Of a stretch of DNA of 64,000 bases, positions 1 through 11,475 are shown one piece after another. The notes below the pieces were generated by a model that made no database searches, had not been told where the DNA came from, and worked only from the letters and a program-made list of their open reading frames with translations. The translations under genes were made by a program, and so were the position numbers. Numbering within the stretch: the stretch's first letter is position 1; each line of letters starts with the position of its first letter. This stretch comes from Pantoea vagans (GTDB taxonomy: Bacteria > Pseudomonadota > Gammaproteobacteria > Enterobacterales > Enterobacteriaceae). The stretch covers positions 3,286,001-3,350,000 of the forward strand of contig NZ_CP011427.1 in NCBI RefSeq assembly GCF_001506165.1. The letters are read 5' to 3'.

Positions 1-1559
1 TGCCAGCTACCACCGAGTACGATGTCGGTACCACGACCAGCCATGTTAGTCGCGATAGTCACGGCTGCAGGCTGTCCCGCCTGAGCAACAATATCCGCTT
101 CGCTGGCGTGGAACTTAGCGTTCAGTACGCTGTGCTTAATGCCCGCACGCGTCAATTCCTGGGAGACCACTTCTGATTTTTCAATTGAAATGGTACCGAC
201 CAGCACCGGCTGACCTTTTGCTGTGCAGTTACGGATGTCTTCAATGATGGCATCAATCTTCTCTTTCTCGGTCATGTAGACCAGATCGGCCATGTCTTTA
301 CGCACCATCGGACGGTTGGTTGGCACCACGATGGTATCGAGCTTGTAGATAGAGCTGAATTCAAACGCTTCGGTATCTGCAGTACCCGTCATACCGGCCA
401 GTTTTTCGTAGATACGGAAATAGTTCTGGAAGGTAATGGATGCCAGCGTCTGGTTTTCGTTCTGGATCTCGACGCTTTCTTTGGCTTCAACAGCCTGATG
501 CAGGCCGTCTGACCAGCGGCGACCCTGCATGGTACGCCCGGTGTGTTCATCAACGATGATGACCTCACCGTCTTTAACGATGTAGTCAACGTCGCGGGTA
601 AACAGCGCGTGGGCACGCAGCGCAGCGGTAACGTGGTGCATCAACATAATATTGGTTGGGGAGTAAAGTGACTCACCCTCTTCCATGATGCCCTGGCTGA
701 CCAGCAGCTCTTCGACCTTAACCAGGCCGCGCTCGCTCATGTGAGCCTGACGTGCTTTTTCATCCACCCAGAAATCACCTTCACCCTGGAAGGTGTCAGA
801 GTCTTCTTTCTCCTGACGCACCAGGTGCGGGATGATTTTGTTTACTTTGGTGTAAAGCTCAGAGCTGTCTTCCGCCGGTCCGGAAATGATCAGCGGTGTA
901 CGCGCTTCATCGATGAGAATGGAGTCAACTTCATCCACCAGCGCATAGTGCAGTTTGCGTTGAACGCGCTCTTCAGGGCTGAACGCCATGTTGTCACGCA
1001 GGTAGTCAAAACCGTATTCGTTATTGGTACCGTAAGTGATATCAGCGGCGTATGCGGCGCGCTTCGCCACAGCAGGCATATTCGGCAGGTTGATACCGAT
1101 AGACAGGCCGAGGAACTCGAACAGTGCGCGGTTGTTTTCCGCATCACGCTGGGCCAGATAGTCGTTGACGGTAACAACGTGGACGCCTTTGCCGCTCAGC
1201 GCATTCAGATAGGCCGGTAGGGTTGCGGTCAGGGTTTTACCTTCACCGGTACGCATCTCCGCGATGCAACGCTCATTCAGCACCATACCGCCGATCAGCT
1301 GCACATCGAAGTGGCGCATGCCAAACACACGCTTACTGGCTTCACGCACGGTGGCAAAAGCTTCTGGAATCAGGCTTTCAAGGCTCTCGCCTTTTTTCAG
1401 ACGCTCGCGGAACAGATCGGTTTTGGCTTTCAGCTCATCATCTGACAACTTAACGAAATCCGGTTCCATCTTGTTGATGACGTCAACAATTTTGCGCATA
1501 CGGCGCAGAGTACGATCGTTACTGCTGCCAAAAACCTTGGTTAATAATTTGATTAACAT
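1..1559 (-). CDS. secA: SecA preprotein translocase ATPase, N-terminal 519 codons (cut by left edge)
   Basis: SecA is the motor ATPase that drives unfolded precursor proteins through SecYEG. Reading leftwards from the ATG at 1559, the protein starts [20 protein letters not shown] and contains the Walker A segment MRTGEGKT, the DEAD-type segment [14 protein letters not shown], and near the window edge [16 protein letters not shown], the late helicase-motif region. E. coli SecA is about 901 residues, so roughly the C-terminal two fifths, including the zinc-binding tail, lies outside. No stop or frameshift was seen. It follows secM by 74 bases in the same direction, the usual arrangement for secretion-responsive control of secA translation. 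Confidence 0.97.
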   Translation of the reverse strand, partial: MLIKLLTKVFGSSNDRTLRRMRKIVDVINKMEPDFVKLSDDELKAKTDLFRERLKKGESLESLIPEAFATVREASKRVFGMRHFDVQLIGGMVLNERCIAEMRTGEGKTLTATLPAYLNALSGKGVHVVTVNDYLAQRDAENNRALFEFLGLSIGINLPNMPAVAKRAAYAADITYGTNNEYGFDYLRDNMAFSPEERVQRKLHYALVDEVDSILIDEARTPLIISGPAEDSSELYTKVNKIIPHLVRQEKEDSDTFQGEGDFWVDEKARQAHMSERGLVKVEELLVSQGIMEEGESLYSPTNIMLMHHVTAALRAHALFTRDVDYIVKDGEVIIVDEHTGRTMQGRRWSDGLHQAVEAKESVEIQNENQTLASITFQNYFRIYEKLAGMTGTADTEAFEFSSIYKLDTIVVPTNRPMVRKDMADLVYMTEKEKIDAIIEDIRNCTAKGQPVLVGTISIEKSEVVSQELTRAGIKHSVLNAKFHASEADIVAQAGQPAAVTIATNMAGRGTDIVLGGSW

Positions 1560-1566
1560 GATAAAT

Positions 1567-1602
1567 TTTTCTCAATTCAGCCGTAATTTACGGTCTGGAA
1601 AA
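1567..1602 (-). promoter_or_regulatory. Possible secA translation-control hairpin in the secM-secA linker
   Basis: On the minus strand the linker contains the palindrome CCGTAAATTACGG (1581-1593), flanked by CAG/CTG (1595-1597 with 1578-1580) and by TTTTC/GAAAA (1598-1602 with 1567-1571). The GAAAA side overlaps the only purine-rich Shine-Dalgarno-like stretch (GAGAAAA) before the secA ATG. In E. coli a stem-loop here masks the secA ribosome site until a ribosome stalled on secM opens it. The pairing is seen in the sequence; the function is inferred. Confidence 0.5.
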
Positions 1603-1633
1603 TCTAAAACAGGATGTGGAAAAAAGTTAGCAG

Positions 1634-2134
1634 TTAAGCGTTGAGTGGCCCAGCGCGGATGCCATGGATAGCAGCCTGCCAGTCAGCAGAAGTCGGGATT
1701 GAGAGGTCGTGATGACCTGGGGTTTTCTGCGCGTCAAGCGCCAGAGCGGGTTGTGCAGGCGATGTCAGCAGCGCCTGCAACGAATCAATTAACGCCAGCT
1801 TTTGCGCCGCCAGCGGCACAGCTTGCTCAGCCTCCGCTTCTGCGGGCGGTGTCATGCTAAATGAAAGGTGGCGAATGACGGTACGGATCGCATGCTGGTG
1901 CCAGTAATCGACGTTAAAGTTCAGTCGACGCGCACTTTCCTGCAGGCGAATCAAATGATCGAAGTGTACAGCGTTGCCGACAAACAGGCTGCTAATGGGC
2001 GAGTCAGTCGCCGTGGGCTCCGCACTTTGCGCACAGGCAGGCAAGCCCAAACTGGCCGCCACCATCCCTAACAAGAGATGAGGCCAGAAATAGCGTCTGC
2101 CTAATTGTCGCCAGCGTGAGAAAATCCCGATCAC
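1634..2134 (-). CDS. secM: SecM secretion monitor with C-terminal arrest peptide
   Basis: SecM is a periplasmic-targeted regulatory peptide whose translation stalls inside the ribosome unless its nascent chain is pulled by the Sec machinery; stalling raises secA translation. It has 166 codons with a GTG start (GTG ATC GGG), against 170 in E. coli. The N terminus has an extended signal sequence (hydrophobic residues about 17-35, likely cleavage near AQSA at 36-39). Conserved middle segment: NVDYWHQHAIRTVIRHLSF (74-92). The C terminus carries W152 and GIRAGP at 158-163, the core of the stall motif. The positions equal to E. coli F150 and I156 are P147 and Q153 here, an unusual variant. It lies between lpxC and secA, as expected. 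Confidence 0.93.
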   Translation of the reverse strand: MIGIFSRWRQLGRRYFWPHLLLGMVAASLGLPACAQSAEPTATDSPISSLFVGNAVHFDHLIRLQESARRLNFNVDYWHQHAIRTVIRHLSFSMTPPAEAEAEQAVPLAAQKLALIDSLQALLTSPAQPALALDAQKTPGHHDLSIPTSADWQAAIHGIRAGPLNA

Positions 2135-2209
2135 AACCTGTCCAGAGTTTAATTAAATAAGTAATGAAGCTGCCGTGGTCATCCACGACCCTACTCATAC
2201 GAGCGCCAG

Positions 2210-2215
2210 ATAATA
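2210..2215 (-). promoter_or_regulatory. Candidate -10 box (TATTAT) for secM-secA
   Basis: A minus-strand TATTAT lies 76 bases before the secM GTG, with no good -35 hexamer at 17 bp. It is downstream of the lpxC terminator, so secM-secA needs its own promoter or readthrough. Weak evidence. Confidence 0.3.
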
Positions 2216-2343
2216 GCACTTATGTGGGGCAACGACACCAGTGTTTAAAGGGCTTACGGGGGAATTCACGTTTTTTTGTACAGGCTTTCGCCAGTCTGAG
2301 TGAAGAATTGCGAGCGGTCTTGCAGGATTGATTATCAGGCAAT

Positions 2344-2399
2344 AAAAAACGGCAGGCTCGGCTGACCGGAGAGGGTGTCAGCGAGACCTGCCGTTTTTA
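2344..2399 (-). terminator. Rho-independent terminator after lpxC
   Basis: Two long arms around 2345-2367 and 2378-2399 pair (AAACGGCAGG with CCTGCCGTTT, continuing with a small bulge into GTCAGC/GCTGAC). A run of six A on the plus strand at 2344-2349 gives the U tract for minus-strand transcription. It begins 9 bases past the lpxC stop and separates the dcw cluster from secM-secA. Confidence 0.85.
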
Positions 2400-2407
2400 C
2401 GTCTGGC

Positions 2408-3325
2408 TTACGCCAGCACTAAATTTGGTGCTTTGAATGCCAGCGGCAGTTCAGCTTCGTCTTCGAAGGTTGCCCATTCCCAGGCTTCCTGCTTAGCCAG
2501 AACCGCCTGCAGTAATTTATTGTTCAGCGCATGGCCCGATTTGAACGCAGAGAATGCGCCAATCACGTTATGACCACACATGAACAAATCACCGATAGCA
2601 TCCAGCATTTTGTGACGAACGAATTCATCTTCAAAGCGCAGACCATCTTCGTTAAGTACGCGGAAATCATCGAGTCCAATCGCACAGTCTAAGCTACCGC
2701 CCAGGCACAGGCCTTTAGACTGCAGATATTCAATTTCACGCATAAAGCCAAAAGTGCGCGCGCGGCTGATTTGGCGAACAAACGCCTCAGCCGAGAAGTT
2801 CAGCTGGTAACGCTGCGAGCTTGAGTCAATCGCTGGGTGTTTGAAGTCGATAGTAAAATCGAGCGAGAAACCGTTGTACGGTTTGATCTCAGCCCACTTA
2901 TCGCCATCTTCCACACGCACCGTTTGCTTAACGCGGACGAATTTCTTCGCGCTGTTCAGCTCTTCGATGCCTGCATCCATCAGCAAATAGACAAAAGGCG
3001 CGGCACTGCCATCCATAATTGGAATTTCTGGCGCATCGACTTCAACGATAATGTTATCAATGCCCAGGCCAGCCAATGCTGCATTCAGGTGTTCAACCGT
3101 CGAAATACGCACGCCTTCATCATTCACCAGGCAAGTACTCAGCATGGTGTCGCGCACGTATTTTGCATCAGCCGGGAAATCAACCGGTGGATTCAAGTCA
3201 GTGCGACGATAGATGACCCCGGTATTAGCCGACGCAGGGCGTAAGGTCAGCGTGACTTTCTTGCCGGTATGTAAACCGACACCTGTCGCCTGAACAATAC
3301 GTTTTAATGTCCTTTGTTTGATCAT
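2408..3325 (-). CDS. lpxC: UDP-3-O-acyl-N-acetylglucosamine deacetylase LpxC
   Basis: LpxC is a zinc deacetylase that performs the committed step of lipid A synthesis, in the cytoplasm. The ATG at 3325 gives 305 residues beginning [20 protein letters not shown], exactly the E. coli length; an upstream in-frame start at 3340 would add five residues and is not favoured. Zinc-site and catalytic segments are visible: [14 protein letters not shown] (first metal histidine), the [10 protein letters not shown] segment (metal His and Asp), and [10 protein letters not shown] near the C terminus. It is the last gene of the dcw cluster, 101 bases after ftsZ, followed by a strong terminator. In E. coli its level is set by FtsH proteolysis of the C terminus; this one ends with the similar hydrophobic [10 protein letters not shown]. 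Confidence 0.98.
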   Translation of the reverse strand: MIKQRTLKRIVQATGVGLHTGKKVTLTLRPASANTGVIYRRTDLNPPVDFPADAKYVRDTMLSTCLVNDEGVRISTVEHLNAALAGLGIDNIIVEVDAPEIPIMDGSAAPFVYLLMDAGIEELNSAKKFVRVKQTVRVEDGDKWAEIKPYNGFSLDFTIDFKHPAIDSSSQRYQLNFSAEAFVRQISRARTFGFMREIEYLQSKGLCLGGSLDCAIGLDDFRVLNEDGLRFEDEFVRHKMLDAIGDLFMCGHNVIGAFSAFKSGHALNNKLLQAVLAKQEAWEWATFEDEAELPLAFKAPNLVLA

Positions 3326-3426
3326 CGCTTTATCTCGCAATATTACCCATCCGACCGCCAGTATAAATTACCGGCGGGCGAACACTTTAGCACAAAGAGC
3401 GGAGAATCCCAATTATCAGGATATTC

Positions 3427-4581
3427 TTAGTCAGCCTGCTTACGCAGGAAGGCTGGAATATCGAGGTAATCTGGCTCTTTGTTAGATGATGCAGGCTGGT
3501 CATTGACCACTTTTGCCGCAGGTTTTTGTTCCTGAGGCAGCGGTGCCATACCGTGCTGCTGGTAACGATGGTCCATCACTGGCTGAGTGGCCGGCTTGTT
3601 GGTGACAAGGGTAATTTCTGGACGCTTGTCCATACCAATACCGGTTGCAACAACAGTCACGCGCAGCTCATCGTTCATCTCTGGATCCAGAGAAGTACCG
3701 ATCACCACGGTTGCATTGTCAGAGGCGAAGGCGCGGATAGTGTTACCCACAGTTTCGAACTCATCCAAACGCAGGTCGAAGCCCGCCGTGATGTTGACCA
3801 GCACGCCGCGCGCACCTGACAGGTCGATGTCTTCCAGCAGTGGGCTGGAAATCGCCATTTCGGCCGCTTCTTCAGCACGGTCTTCACCGCATGCCACGCC
3901 TGAACCCATCATCGCGTAGCCCATTTCTGACATCACGGTGCGCACGTCAGCGAAGTCAACGTTCATCAAGCCCGGGCGAGTAATCAGCTCAGCGATACCC
4001 TGCACCGCGCCTTTCAGCACGTCGTTAGCTGCGCCGAACGCATCCAACAGAGAGATACCGCGACCCAGCACTTTCAGCAGCTTATCGTTAGGAATGGTGA
4101 TCAATGAATCAACATGCTTAGACAGCTCTGCGATACCCTGCTCAGCAAAAGCCATACGCTTTTTGCCTTCAAAGTTGAATGGCTTAGTCACCACCGCAAC
4201 GGTCAGGATACCCAAATCTTTTGCTACTTCAGCCACCACTGGCGCTGCACCGGTACCGGTACCGCCGCCCATGCCAGCAGCAATAAACACCATGTCTGCC
4301 CCTTCCAGCGCAGAACGCAGTGCTTCGCGATCTTCTTCCGCTGAGGTACGACCGACTTCCGGATTGGCACCCGCACCGAGACCTTTGGTGATACCGGTCC
4401 CGATCTGAATCGTCTGGCCAACCGCTGTTTTACGCAACGCTTGTGCGTCGGTGTTTACAGCGAAGAATTCTACACCTTCGATACGCTCGCGTACCATGTG
4501 CTCTACGGCGTTGCCACCGCCACCGCCGACGCCGATGACTTTAATCACCGCGTCATTGGTTAATTCCATAGGTTCAAACAT
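3427..4581 (-). CDS. ftsZ: Cell division GTPase FtsZ
   Basis: FtsZ is the tubulin-like GTPase that polymerises at midcell to form the Z ring. It has 384 residues (383 in E. coli). The tubulin signature GGGTGTG is at 105-111, the glycine-rich nucleotide loop VGGGGGNAV is near 18-26, and the catalytic T7 loop ([11 protein letters not shown]) is near residue 207. A linker rich in Q, P and N leads to the C-terminal peptide [14 protein letters not shown], which docks FtsA and ZipA. It lies 70 bases after ftsA. Extra promoters for ftsZ are known inside ftsQA in E. coli but were not resolved here. Confidence 0.99.
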   Translation of the reverse strand: MFEPMELTNDAVIKVIGVGGGGGNAVEHMVRERIEGVEFFAVNTDAQALRKTAVGQTIQIGTGITKGLGAGANPEVGRTSAEEDREALRSALEGADMVFIAAGMGGGTGTGAAPVVAEVAKDLGILTVAVVTKPFNFEGKKRMAFAEQGIAELSKHVDSLITIPNDKLLKVLGRGISLLDAFGAANDVLKGAVQGIAELITRPGLMNVDFADVRTVMSEMGYAMMGSGVACGEDRAEEAAEMAISSPLLEDIDLSGARGVLVNITAGFDLRLDEFETVGNTIRAFASDNATVVIGTSLDPEMNDELRVTVVATGIGMDKRPEITLVTNKPATQPVMDHRYQQHGMAPLPQEQKPAAKVVNDQPASSNKEPDYLDIPAFLRKQAD

Positions 4582-4651
4582 GATTTCTCTCCGTTATGTG
4601 CCTGTCGCCTGGAGACCATAAACATTGCCTGCATGGTCTCCTTTTTCAAAA

Positions 4652-5908
4652 TTAAAACTCTTTCTTCAGCCAGCTATTGATACGTTTAAACCAATTGCCC
4701 ACTGAAGCACGTTTTTCCGTTTCTGCATCACCGTTCATATGTGACTCTTTGCCGTAATGCAGCAGACCGACTGCAGTTGAGTAATACGGCTCCTGCGCGT
4801 AATCCGTCAGGCCAGTGATGTTAAGTGGCTGGCCAATACGCACCTGTGTGTGGAACACACGCTGTGCACAAGCGGCCAGGCCTTCAATCTGCGCCGCACC
4901 ACCGGTCAGCACGATACCGGCCGCCAGATGATGTTTCACGCCCTGCTGGCGCAGTTGCTCCTGCAGTTGCAGAATCTCGTCATTCACCAGATTCAGCAGT
5001 TCGGTGTAACGCGGCTCAATCACTTCCGCCAGCGTTTGACGTTGAAGGCTGCGCGGTGGACGTCCACCCACACTTGGCACTTCGACGTTTTCGTCTTTGC
5101 CTACAATCGAGCCCAATGCACAACCATGACGGACTTTAATGGCTTCCGCATCAGTTGGCGGCGTACCGAAGGCATACGCGATATCACTGGTCACCACATT
5201 CCCTGCATAAGGGATCACTTTGGTGTGACGTAGTGCGCCGCCAGTATAGACTGCGATATCCATTGTACCGCCACCGATGTCAACAACACAGACTCCCAGC
5301 TCACGTTCATCTTCTGTCAGAACTGAAAAACTGGATGCCAGTCCGGCAAAAATCAGTTGGTCAACTTTCAGGCCGCATCGTTCAACGGCTTTAACAATAT
5401 TTTTTGCCATGTCGTTGTGGCAGGTGATCAAGTGCACCTTTGCCTGCATACGCACGCCAGAAAGCCCCACCGGGTTCTTGATGCCTTCCTGATAATCAAT
5501 GGCATATTCCTGAGGAATGACATGCAGGATACGATGTTCATCGCGCACGCGTACGGATTTCGCCGTATGTACCACGTTCTCTACATCATCCTGAGTGACT
5601 TCCTCTTCCGAAATCGGAACCATCCCGATTTCGTTCTGACAACTGATATGTTTGCCCGATAAAGCAAGGTAAACCGACGAAATCTGACAATCAGCCATCA
5701 GTTCAGCCTGGTCGATGGCGCGCTGAACGCATTTCACCACTGACTCAAGGTCGTTTACGCCACCTTTATCCATACCACGAGACGGGCAACTGCCCACCCC
5801 AATAATGTTGACCATACCATCAGGCAGAATTTCCCCAACCAGGGCGGCAACCTTGGCGGTGCCGATTTCAAGTCCTACTACCAGTTTTCTGTCCGTTGCC
5901 TTGATCAT
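4652..5908 (-). CDS. ftsA: Divisome actin homologue FtsA
   Basis: FtsA is an actin-fold ATPase that tethers FtsZ to the inner membrane and recruits later division proteins. It has 418 residues (420 in E. coli). The phosphate-1 loop [15 protein letters not shown] is at 13-27, the phosphate-2 loop [17 protein letters not shown] lies mid-protein, and an adenosine-type motif LTGGAA is near 335. The C-terminal amphipathic helix [14 protein letters not shown] is the membrane-targeting sequence. Its ATG overlaps the end of ftsQ by four bases, which suggests translational coupling. Confidence 0.99.
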   Translation of the reverse strand: MIKATDRKLVVGLEIGTAKVAALVGEILPDGMVNIIGVGSCPSRGMDKGGVNDLESVVKCVQRAIDQAELMADCQISSVYLALSGKHISCQNEIGMVPISEEEVTQDDVENVVHTAKSVRVRDEHRILHVIPQEYAIDYQEGIKNPVGLSGVRMQAKVHLITCHNDMAKNIVKAVERCGLKVDQLIFAGLASSFSVLTEDERELGVCVVDIGGGTMDIAVYTGGALRHTKVIPYAGNVVTSDIAYAFGTPPTDAEAIKVRHGCALGSIVGKDENVEVPSVGGRPPRSLQRQTLAEVIEPRYTELLNLVNDEILQLQEQLRQQGVKHHLAAGIVLTGGAAQIEGLAACAQRVFHTQVRIGQPLNITGLTDYAQEPYYSTAVGLLHYGKESHMNGDAETEKRASVGNWFKRINSWLKKEF

Positions 5909-6744
5909 TGTGGTTTAGCCTGTGCCTGGTTTTGTTGCTGATTACTGTCCTGTTGCTCCAACGGAGCCGCTGCCCAGCCTACTGCGGCACCCGAGTCATA
6001 GCGCAAATCGACATACGCAATGCGCTTGTTTTGACTCTGGCCCTGCTGTTGCAGCTCCGGATAGAGCTCAATAAAACGGTTAAGACGCTTCATGGTGTCG
6101 CTGCGACCCAGCTCGATGCGCACATCGTCGCTGGTCACTAACTGCCACGAGCGCCGCGCCGTCATCGACGCGACCTTCAGGGTAAACTTGCTGGCCTGGA
6201 GCACATCACGCATGGTGTGATAACCGGCCAGCACCTCTGTTTCACTGCCTTCCGGGCCATACAACATCGGCAGTGTTTCTTTACCGATGTGGCTGGCCGG
6301 GACGCTGAAGGAGACGCCATCGGCGTCAACCATGTGGGAGTCATTCCAGCGAGCCACCGGAACATACTCTACCAGGTTAATCTTCAGCTCATCAGGCCAC
6401 TGCTTACGCACACTGACCTGCTTAATCCACGGTAAACGCTCAATCTGCTGCTGGATGATGTCCACGTTTTGCGACATGAACGTCCCCGGCGCGCCAAGCG
6501 ACAAAATGGCCTGGCGAATATCATCGTGCGTGGTGTAGTGGGTTTCCCCCGTCACCACCAGTTTCGATAACGGCAGGCGCGAAGCATCATTCATCCACTT
6601 CAGCACCACCAAGCCGCCCGCCGCCATGATGCCCAACACCATCAGCAGGAACACGATGCCAAACAGCCGTGCACCGTTGCTACGCCCGGTGCTGCTTCGC
6701 TCCTGGGGTTCGCGATTTCTAACGCGTAGGGCCGCCTGAGACAT
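5905..6744 (-). CDS. ftsQ: Cell division protein FtsQ
   Basis: FtsQ is a bitopic inner-membrane protein that links early and late divisome proteins by binding FtsB and FtsL. It has 279 residues (276 in E. coli). There is a basic cytoplasmic N terminus, one membrane segment ([20 protein letters not shown], about 27-46), a POTRA domain ([19 protein letters not shown] onward) and a beta domain. The tail is rich in Q and N and ends [12 protein letters not shown]. It starts one base after ddlB ends and overlaps ftsA by four bases. Confidence 0.98.
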   Translation of the reverse strand: MSQAALRVRNREPQERSSTGRSNGARLFGIVFLLMVLGIMAAGGLVVLKWMNDASRLPLSKLVVTGETHYTTHDDIRQAILSLGAPGTFMSQNVDIIQQQIERLPWIKQVSVRKQWPDELKINLVEYVPVARWNDSHMVDADGVSFSVPASHIGKETLPMLYGPEGSETEVLAGYHTMRDVLQASKFTLKVASMTARRSWQLVTSDDVRIELGRSDTMKRLNRFIELYPELQQQGQSQNKRIAYVDLRYDSGAAVGWAAAPLEQQDSNQQQNQAQAKPQ

Positions 6745-6745
6745 A

Positions 6746-7666
6746 TCAGTCAGCCAGCTCCAGAATTCGGGCGACCAACTGCGGGAAACTGTATCCCGCC
6801 TGTCGGGCCGCCATCGGCACCAGACTATGACTGGTCATGCCAGGGGAGGTGTTCACTTCCAACAACTGGAAATGACCCTCACCGTCAGCCATCACATCCA
6901 CGCGGCCCCAACCGCTGCATCCCAGCGCACGCCATGCCGCCAACACTAATGTCTGCAATTCTGCTTCTTTCTCTGCGCTTAAACCGCTCGGGCAGAAGTA
7001 TTCAGTATCGTCAGAAATGTATTTAGCTTCATAGTCATAGAACTCGCTGGCGGTTTTTATTCTGATGGATGGCAGAATTTCATCCCCCAGGATACCCACG
7101 GTGTATTCGGCACCGCTGAGAAAAGCTTCGATCAGCACGTCATTATCGTGACGGAATGCCTCTTCCAGCGCGGCAGGCAAGGCTTCGACGCTGTTAACAC
7201 GGCTAATGCCTACGCTTGACCCTTCACAGCTTGGCTTCACAAACAACGGCATACCTAAGGCGGCGATCGACGCCTGCGTTGCCGCATCCAAACCGGCATC
7301 GTGCTGCTGACGCGTCAGCCAGACAAATTTGCCCGATGGCAGTCCCCTGCCCTGCCACAGCAGTTTGCTGCGCAGTTTATCCATGGTGATGGCCGAAGCC
7401 ATTACGCCGCTACCGGTGTAAGGCATTTGCAGGAACTCCAGCACCGCTTGCAGCGTGCCGTCTTCACCGCCACGGCCATGTAATGCAATGAACGCTTTGG
7501 CAAAACCCTGCGCTTTCAGGTCGAGCACCGAGACATCACGGGTATCAACACCGTGCGCATCAATGCCCATTTCGCGCAGACCCGCTAATACCGCGCTGCC
7601 CGAATTGAGCGACACATCGCGCTCTGCCGAGGTTCCGCCCATCAGGACGGCGACTTTCTCAGCCAT
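6746..7666 (-). CDS. ddlB: D-alanine--D-alanine ligase DdlB
   Basis: DdlB is a cytosolic ATP-grasp ligase that makes the D-Ala-D-Ala dipeptide used by MurF. It has 306 residues, the E. coli length. The N-terminal binding motif [20 protein letters not shown], the central [16 protein letters not shown] (nucleotide and serine loop) and the C-terminal metal-binding [17 protein letters not shown] are all present. The start overlaps the murC coding sequence by eight bases and the gene ends one base before ftsQ, so it is deep inside the dcw transcription unit. Confidence 0.98.
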   Translation of the reverse strand: MAEKVAVLMGGTSAERDVSLNSGSAVLAGLREMGIDAHGVDTRDVSVLDLKAQGFAKAFIALHGRGGEDGTLQAVLEFLQMPYTGSGVMASAITMDKLRSKLLWQGRGLPSGKFVWLTRQQHDAGLDAATQASIAALGMPLFVKPSCEGSSVGISRVNSVEALPAALEEAFRHDNDVLIEAFLSGAEYTVGILGDEILPSIRIKTASEFYDYEAKYISDDTEYFCPSGLSAEKEAELQTLVLAAWRALGCSGWGRVDVMADGEGHFQLLEVNTSPGMTSHSLVPMAARQAGYSFPQLVARILELAD

Positions 7667-9134
7667 GACGTGCCTCCGCTTTTGCAGCAGGCTGCAATTC
7701 GATTTCAGCCAGTTTACGGGCGATTTTGCCGATATTGCCTGCGCCCTGCACGATCACCAGATCGTCGCCAGAGAGCAGCGGTGCCAGCGCATCCGGTAAT
7801 GCGTCATGTTCGGACACCAGAATCGGATCAACCTTGCCACGGTTACGGATGGCGCGGCACAGTGAGCGACTGTCTGCGCCCGGAATTGGCGCTTCACCGG
7901 CCGGATAAACGTCCAGCATAAGCAGGACATCCACCTGTGACAGCACATTCGCGAAGTCATCAAACAGATCGCGCGTACGCGTGTAGCGGTGCGGCTGGAA
8001 TACCATCACCAGTTTTTTATCTGGCCAGCCCGCACGGGCTGCTTTGATGGTGACGTCTACTTCGGTTGGGTGATGGCCGTAATCATCAACCAGCATCGCA
8101 CTGCCAGGATTGCCGTTGACGGCAGCGGTGTCAAACTCGCCCAGCACGTCGAAGCGGCGTCCTGTGCCCTGAAAACTCTCCAGCGCCGCGAGGATGGCGT
8201 TGTCTTCAATGCCCTCTTCGCTGGCAACTGCTACGGCAGCCGCCGCATTTAATGCATTGTGGCGTCCCGGTGCATTCAGGGTCACTTTCAGCACTGGCTT
8301 ATCCTGGCGAATCAGCGTGAAGTGCCCTTGCGCACCACGCTGCTCGTAGTTTTCAATGCGGACGTCAGCATCATCACTGAAGCCGTAAGTGGTGACCTGA
8401 CGCCCCACGCGTGGAATCAGATCGCGAATCACCACATCATCGACACACATCACCGCACGACCGTAGAACGGCAGGTTATGCAGGAAGTTAATGAATGTCT
8501 GCTTCAGGTTTTCGAAGTCGCCCTGATAGGTGTCCATATGATCCGCTTCGATGTTAGTGACGATCGCCACCATCGGCTGCAGATGCAGGAAGGAAGCGTC
8601 GCTCTCATCGGCTTCCGCAATAAGGTAACGGCTGGTGCCCAGGCGCGCATGTGTGCCCGCCGCTTTCACTAACCCGCCGTTAACGAAGGTAGGATCTAAT
8701 CCGCCTTCGGCATAAATACTGGTCACCATCGCCGTGGTGGTGGTTTTACCGTGCGTGCCGGCAATCGCGATGCCGTGACGGAAACGCATCAATTCAGCCA
8801 GCATTTCGGCACGGCGAATCACCGGGATACGCTGTTCACGTGCCGCAACCAATTCTGGGTTGTCCTGTGCAACCGCAGTTGATACCACCACAACACTCGC
8901 ATCGGTCACGTTTTCAGGACGATGGTTGAAATAGATTGTCGCGCCTAGCGCGGCCAGATGCTGGGTCACCGGGTTAGGTGCCAGATCGGACCCGCTAATG
9001 TGATAGCCTTCGTTCGCCAACACTTCGGCAATACCGCCCATGCCAGCACCACCGATGCCGACAAAGTGAATGTGCCGGACGCGACGCATCTCGGGCACAA
9101 TAGAACGCAGTTTTGCCAATTGTTGTGTATTCAT
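7659..9134 (-). CDS. murC: UDP-N-acetylmuramate--L-alanine ligase MurC
   Basis: MurC adds the first amino acid of the peptidoglycan stem peptide in the cytoplasm. The ATG at 9134 gives 491 residues starting [20 protein letters not shown], matching E. coli; an upstream in-frame codon at 9143 would add MRQ and is not supported. The UDP-binding motif [16 protein letters not shown] (24-39) and the ATP loop GTHGKTTT (126-133) are intact. A 71-bp gap separates it from murG, one of the larger gaps in the cluster. Confidence 0.98.
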   Translation of the reverse strand: MNTQQLAKLRSIVPEMRRVRHIHFVGIGGAGMGGIAEVLANEGYHISGSDLAPNPVTQHLAALGATIYFNHRPENVTDASVVVVSTAVAQDNPELVAAREQRIPVIRRAEMLAELMRFRHGIAIAGTHGKTTTTAMVTSIYAEGGLDPTFVNGGLVKAAGTHARLGTSRYLIAEADESDASFLHLQPMVAIVTNIEADHMDTYQGDFENLKQTFINFLHNLPFYGRAVMCVDDVVIRDLIPRVGRQVTTYGFSDDADVRIENYEQRGAQGHFTLIRQDKPVLKVTLNAPGRHNALNAAAAVAVASEEGIEDNAILAALESFQGTGRRFDVLGEFDTAAVNGNPGSAMLVDDYGHHPTEVDVTIKAARAGWPDKKLVMVFQPHRYTRTRDLFDDFANVLSQVDVLLMLDVYPAGEAPIPGADSRSLCRAIRNRGKVDPILVSEHDALPDALAPLLSGDDLVIVQGAGNIGKIARKLAEIELQPAAKAEARHG

Positions 9135-9205
9135 CTGTCTCAATTACCTGTTTATCCCGTTTGTACCTGCATTCAGGTACGGGTCAGTCAAACCAACCTG
9201 TTAAC

Positions 9206-10264
9206 TTACTTCGCGACGCGTGCGACTTCTTGCGCAACCCGATCGGTTGCATCAGGAATCGCGACCTGACGGGCTTTTTCAGCCATCACCAATAGTGTGG
9301 TGCGATCCCAATCGCGCAACGTGCCCGCGACCGCAGCGGCAGTAAATTGCGGCTGCTCGAAAATTTTGGCCGCGCCCGCTTTTTCAAGCGGCAGCGCGTT
9401 CCAGTACTGCTGACGATCTTTGTGCTGGAAAGGCACAAAAATGGCCGGTAAACCTGCGGCAGCCACTTCGCTCACCGTCAATGCGCCCGAACGGCACACC
9501 ACCACATCGGCCCATGCGTAGGCTTCAGCCATGTCATCGATAAACTCGGTGACTTTATGCTGTGGCTGTCCTGCATCGCGATAAGCCTGTTGCACCGTCT
9601 CTAGCCCGCCCTTACCGGTTTGATGCCAGAGGCTGATCGCTTCACCCAGCTGCGCGGCAACCTGCGGCATCGTCTGGTTAAGAATACGCGCCCCCTGGCT
9701 GCCACCGACCACCAGCACGCGAATCGGACCCATGCGGCCACTCAGACGTTCTGCGGGCAAAGGCAGTGCCAGCACATCGGTGCGCACTGGGTTGCCAACG
9801 ACATCCGCGGTGGGAAATGCACCCGGAAAAGCTTGCATCACTTTGGTGGCGATTTTCGCCAGCCATTTATTGGTCAGCCCGGCAATACCATTCTGCTCGT
9901 GCAGTACCACAGGGATACCGCAGCTCCACGCCGCGAGACCACCCGGTCCGGAAACATATCCGCCCATACCGAGCACCACATCCGGCTGCCAGTTTTTCAT
10001 GATGCGGCGCGCCTGACGCCATGCATTGAAAATTCTGACCGGTGCCAGTAACAAAGCTTTCACGCCTTTTCCGCGTAAACCGCTGATGCGGATAAACTCA
10101 ATCTCGATGCCATGCTTCGGTACCAAATCCGCTTCCATGCGATCAGCGGTTCCCAGCCAGCGTACTTGCCAGCCCTGTTCGATCAGGTGATGGGCCACTG
10201 CCAGACCCGGGAACACATGTCCTCCGGTTCCGCCGGCCATCACCATCAGCCGCTTGCTACTCAT
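9206..10264 (-). CDS. murG: MurG lipid II synthase (N-acetylglucosaminyltransferase)
   Basis: MurG transfers GlcNAc from UDP-GlcNAc to lipid I on the inner face of the membrane, forming lipid II. It has 352 residues (355 in E. coli). The N-terminal [14 protein letters not shown] motif (12-25, lipid phosphate loop), a second glycine-rich loop [13 protein letters not shown] in the C-terminal Rossmann domain and the donor-binding segment [14 protein letters not shown] are all visible. The start overlaps the ftsW stop by four bases. Confidence 0.98.
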   Translation of the reverse strand: MSSKRLMVMAGGTGGHVFPGLAVAHHLIEQGWQVRWLGTADRMEADLVPKHGIEIEFIRISGLRGKGVKALLLAPVRIFNAWRQARRIMKNWQPDVVLGMGGYVSGPGGLAAWSCGIPVVLHEQNGIAGLTNKWLAKIATKVMQAFPGAFPTADVVGNPVRTDVLALPLPAERLSGRMGPIRVLVVGGSQGARILNQTMPQVAAQLGEAISLWHQTGKGGLETVQQAYRDAGQPQHKVTEFIDDMAEAYAWADVVVCRSGALTVSEVAAAGLPAIFVPFQHKDRQQYWNALPLEKAGAAKIFEQPQFTAAAVAGTLRDWDRTTLLVMAEKARQVAIPDATDRVAQEVARVAK

Positions 10265-11475
10265 CGAGCACCTCGGGTAAACGCCTGTGCTTTTGCCAGA
10301 CGCGTTTCATAATCAATACGCAATAAAAACACGATGGCAGTCGACATGATGATCAGACTCGAACCACCGTAACTGATCAGCGGCAATGTCAGACCTTTGG
10401 TCGGCAGCATACCTGCAGCTGCACCGACGTTAACCAGCGCCTGGAAGCTAAACCACACGCCAATTGAACAAGCGAGGAAGCCCGAAAAGCGCTGATCGAT
10501 CTCCAGAGCACGGCGACCAATCGACATCGCGCGAAAAGCGACGAAGAATACCATCAACAGCGCTAAAACCACACCGACATAACCCAACTCTTCACCAATA
10601 ATGGAGAAGATAAAGTCGGTATGTGCCTCCGGCAGATATTCCAGTTTCTGCACCGAGTTGCCTAAGCCCTGTCCCCAGAATTCACCTCGGCCAAAGGCCA
10701 TCAGGGACTGCGTCAGCTGGTAACCGCTGCCGAAGGGATCTTCCCATGGGTTCCAGAAGGAGGTCACACGGCGCATACGGTAAGGTTCAGCGATAATCAG
10801 CAGGACCACGGCGAAAATACCGGAGCCGATAATCGCCAGGAACTGCCACATCTTCGCCCCCGCGAGGAACAGCATCGCCAGCGTGGTGACGAACAACACC
10901 ACCACGGTGCCGAGGTCAGGCTGTGCCAACAGCAAGACGGCCAGCACCACCATCACGCCCATTGGCTTGCAGAAGCCCCAAAAGTTATTTCGCACCTCTT
11001 CCACCTTGCGCACCAGATAACTGGCGAGATAGCAGAACAGCGAGAGCTTCGATAACTCCGCGGGCTGAATACGTAAGGGGCCGAGCGCGATCCAACGTGA
11101 TGCACCGTTAACGGAGCTGCCAACCACCAGCACGATCAGCAGCATCACCACCGATGCCATCAACATCACGTTGCTGTAACGCTGCCAAAAATCCATTGGC
11201 ACGCGCAGTGTCACCAGCGCCATCCCCAAAGCGAGCGCGATGTAAAACGCGTCACGCTTGGCAAAGTAGAACGGGTCTTCATTCAGACGCTGCCCAACCG
11301 GCATTGACGCCGACGTCACCATCACAAAACCAATGATCGCCAGGCCAAAGGTCAGCCACAGCAGCGTGCGATCGTACAACACTACCGGCGCGTCATCATT
11401 TTCACGACCGCCCATCACCCAATCGCGTAAGCGAACGGAGAGGAAGCTGGCAATACTGGCACCCGGAATGCGCAT
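10261..11475 (-). CDS. ftsW: FtsW septal peptidoglycan polymerase (SEDS family)
   Basis: FtsW is a SEDS-family integral membrane glycosyltransferase that polymerises lipid II at the septum with FtsI. It has 404 residues (414 in E. coli; the cytoplasmic N-terminal tail is shorter). About ten membrane segments can be traced. The conserved [13 protein letters not shown] and the signature [20 protein letters not shown] are present near the C terminus. It lies between murD (one-base overlap) and murG (four-base overlap). Confidence 0.98.
   Translation of the reverse strand: MRIPGASIASFLSVRLRDWVMGGRENDDAPVVLYDRTLLWLTFGLAIIGFVMVTSASMPVGQRLNEDPFYFAKRDAFYIALALGMALVTLRVPMDFWQRYSNVMLMASVVMLLIVLVVGSSVNGASRWIALGPLRIQPAELSKLSLFCYLASYLVRKVEEVRNNFWGFCKPMGVMVVLAVLLLAQPDLGTVVVLFVTTLAMLFLAGAKMWQFLAIIGSGIFAVVLLIIAEPYRMRRVTSFWNPWEDPFGSGYQLTQSLMAFGRGEFWGQGLGNSVQKLEYLPEAHTDFIFSIIGEELGYVGVVLALLMVFFVAFRAMSIGRRALEIDQRFSGFLACSIGVWFSFQALVNVGAAAGMLPTKGLTLPLISYGGSSLIIMSTAIVFLLRIDYETRLAKAQAFTRGAR

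Noticed and set aside
890..1177. Minus-strand frame within secA
   Set aside because: It is a shadow of the secA coding sequence in a different phase.
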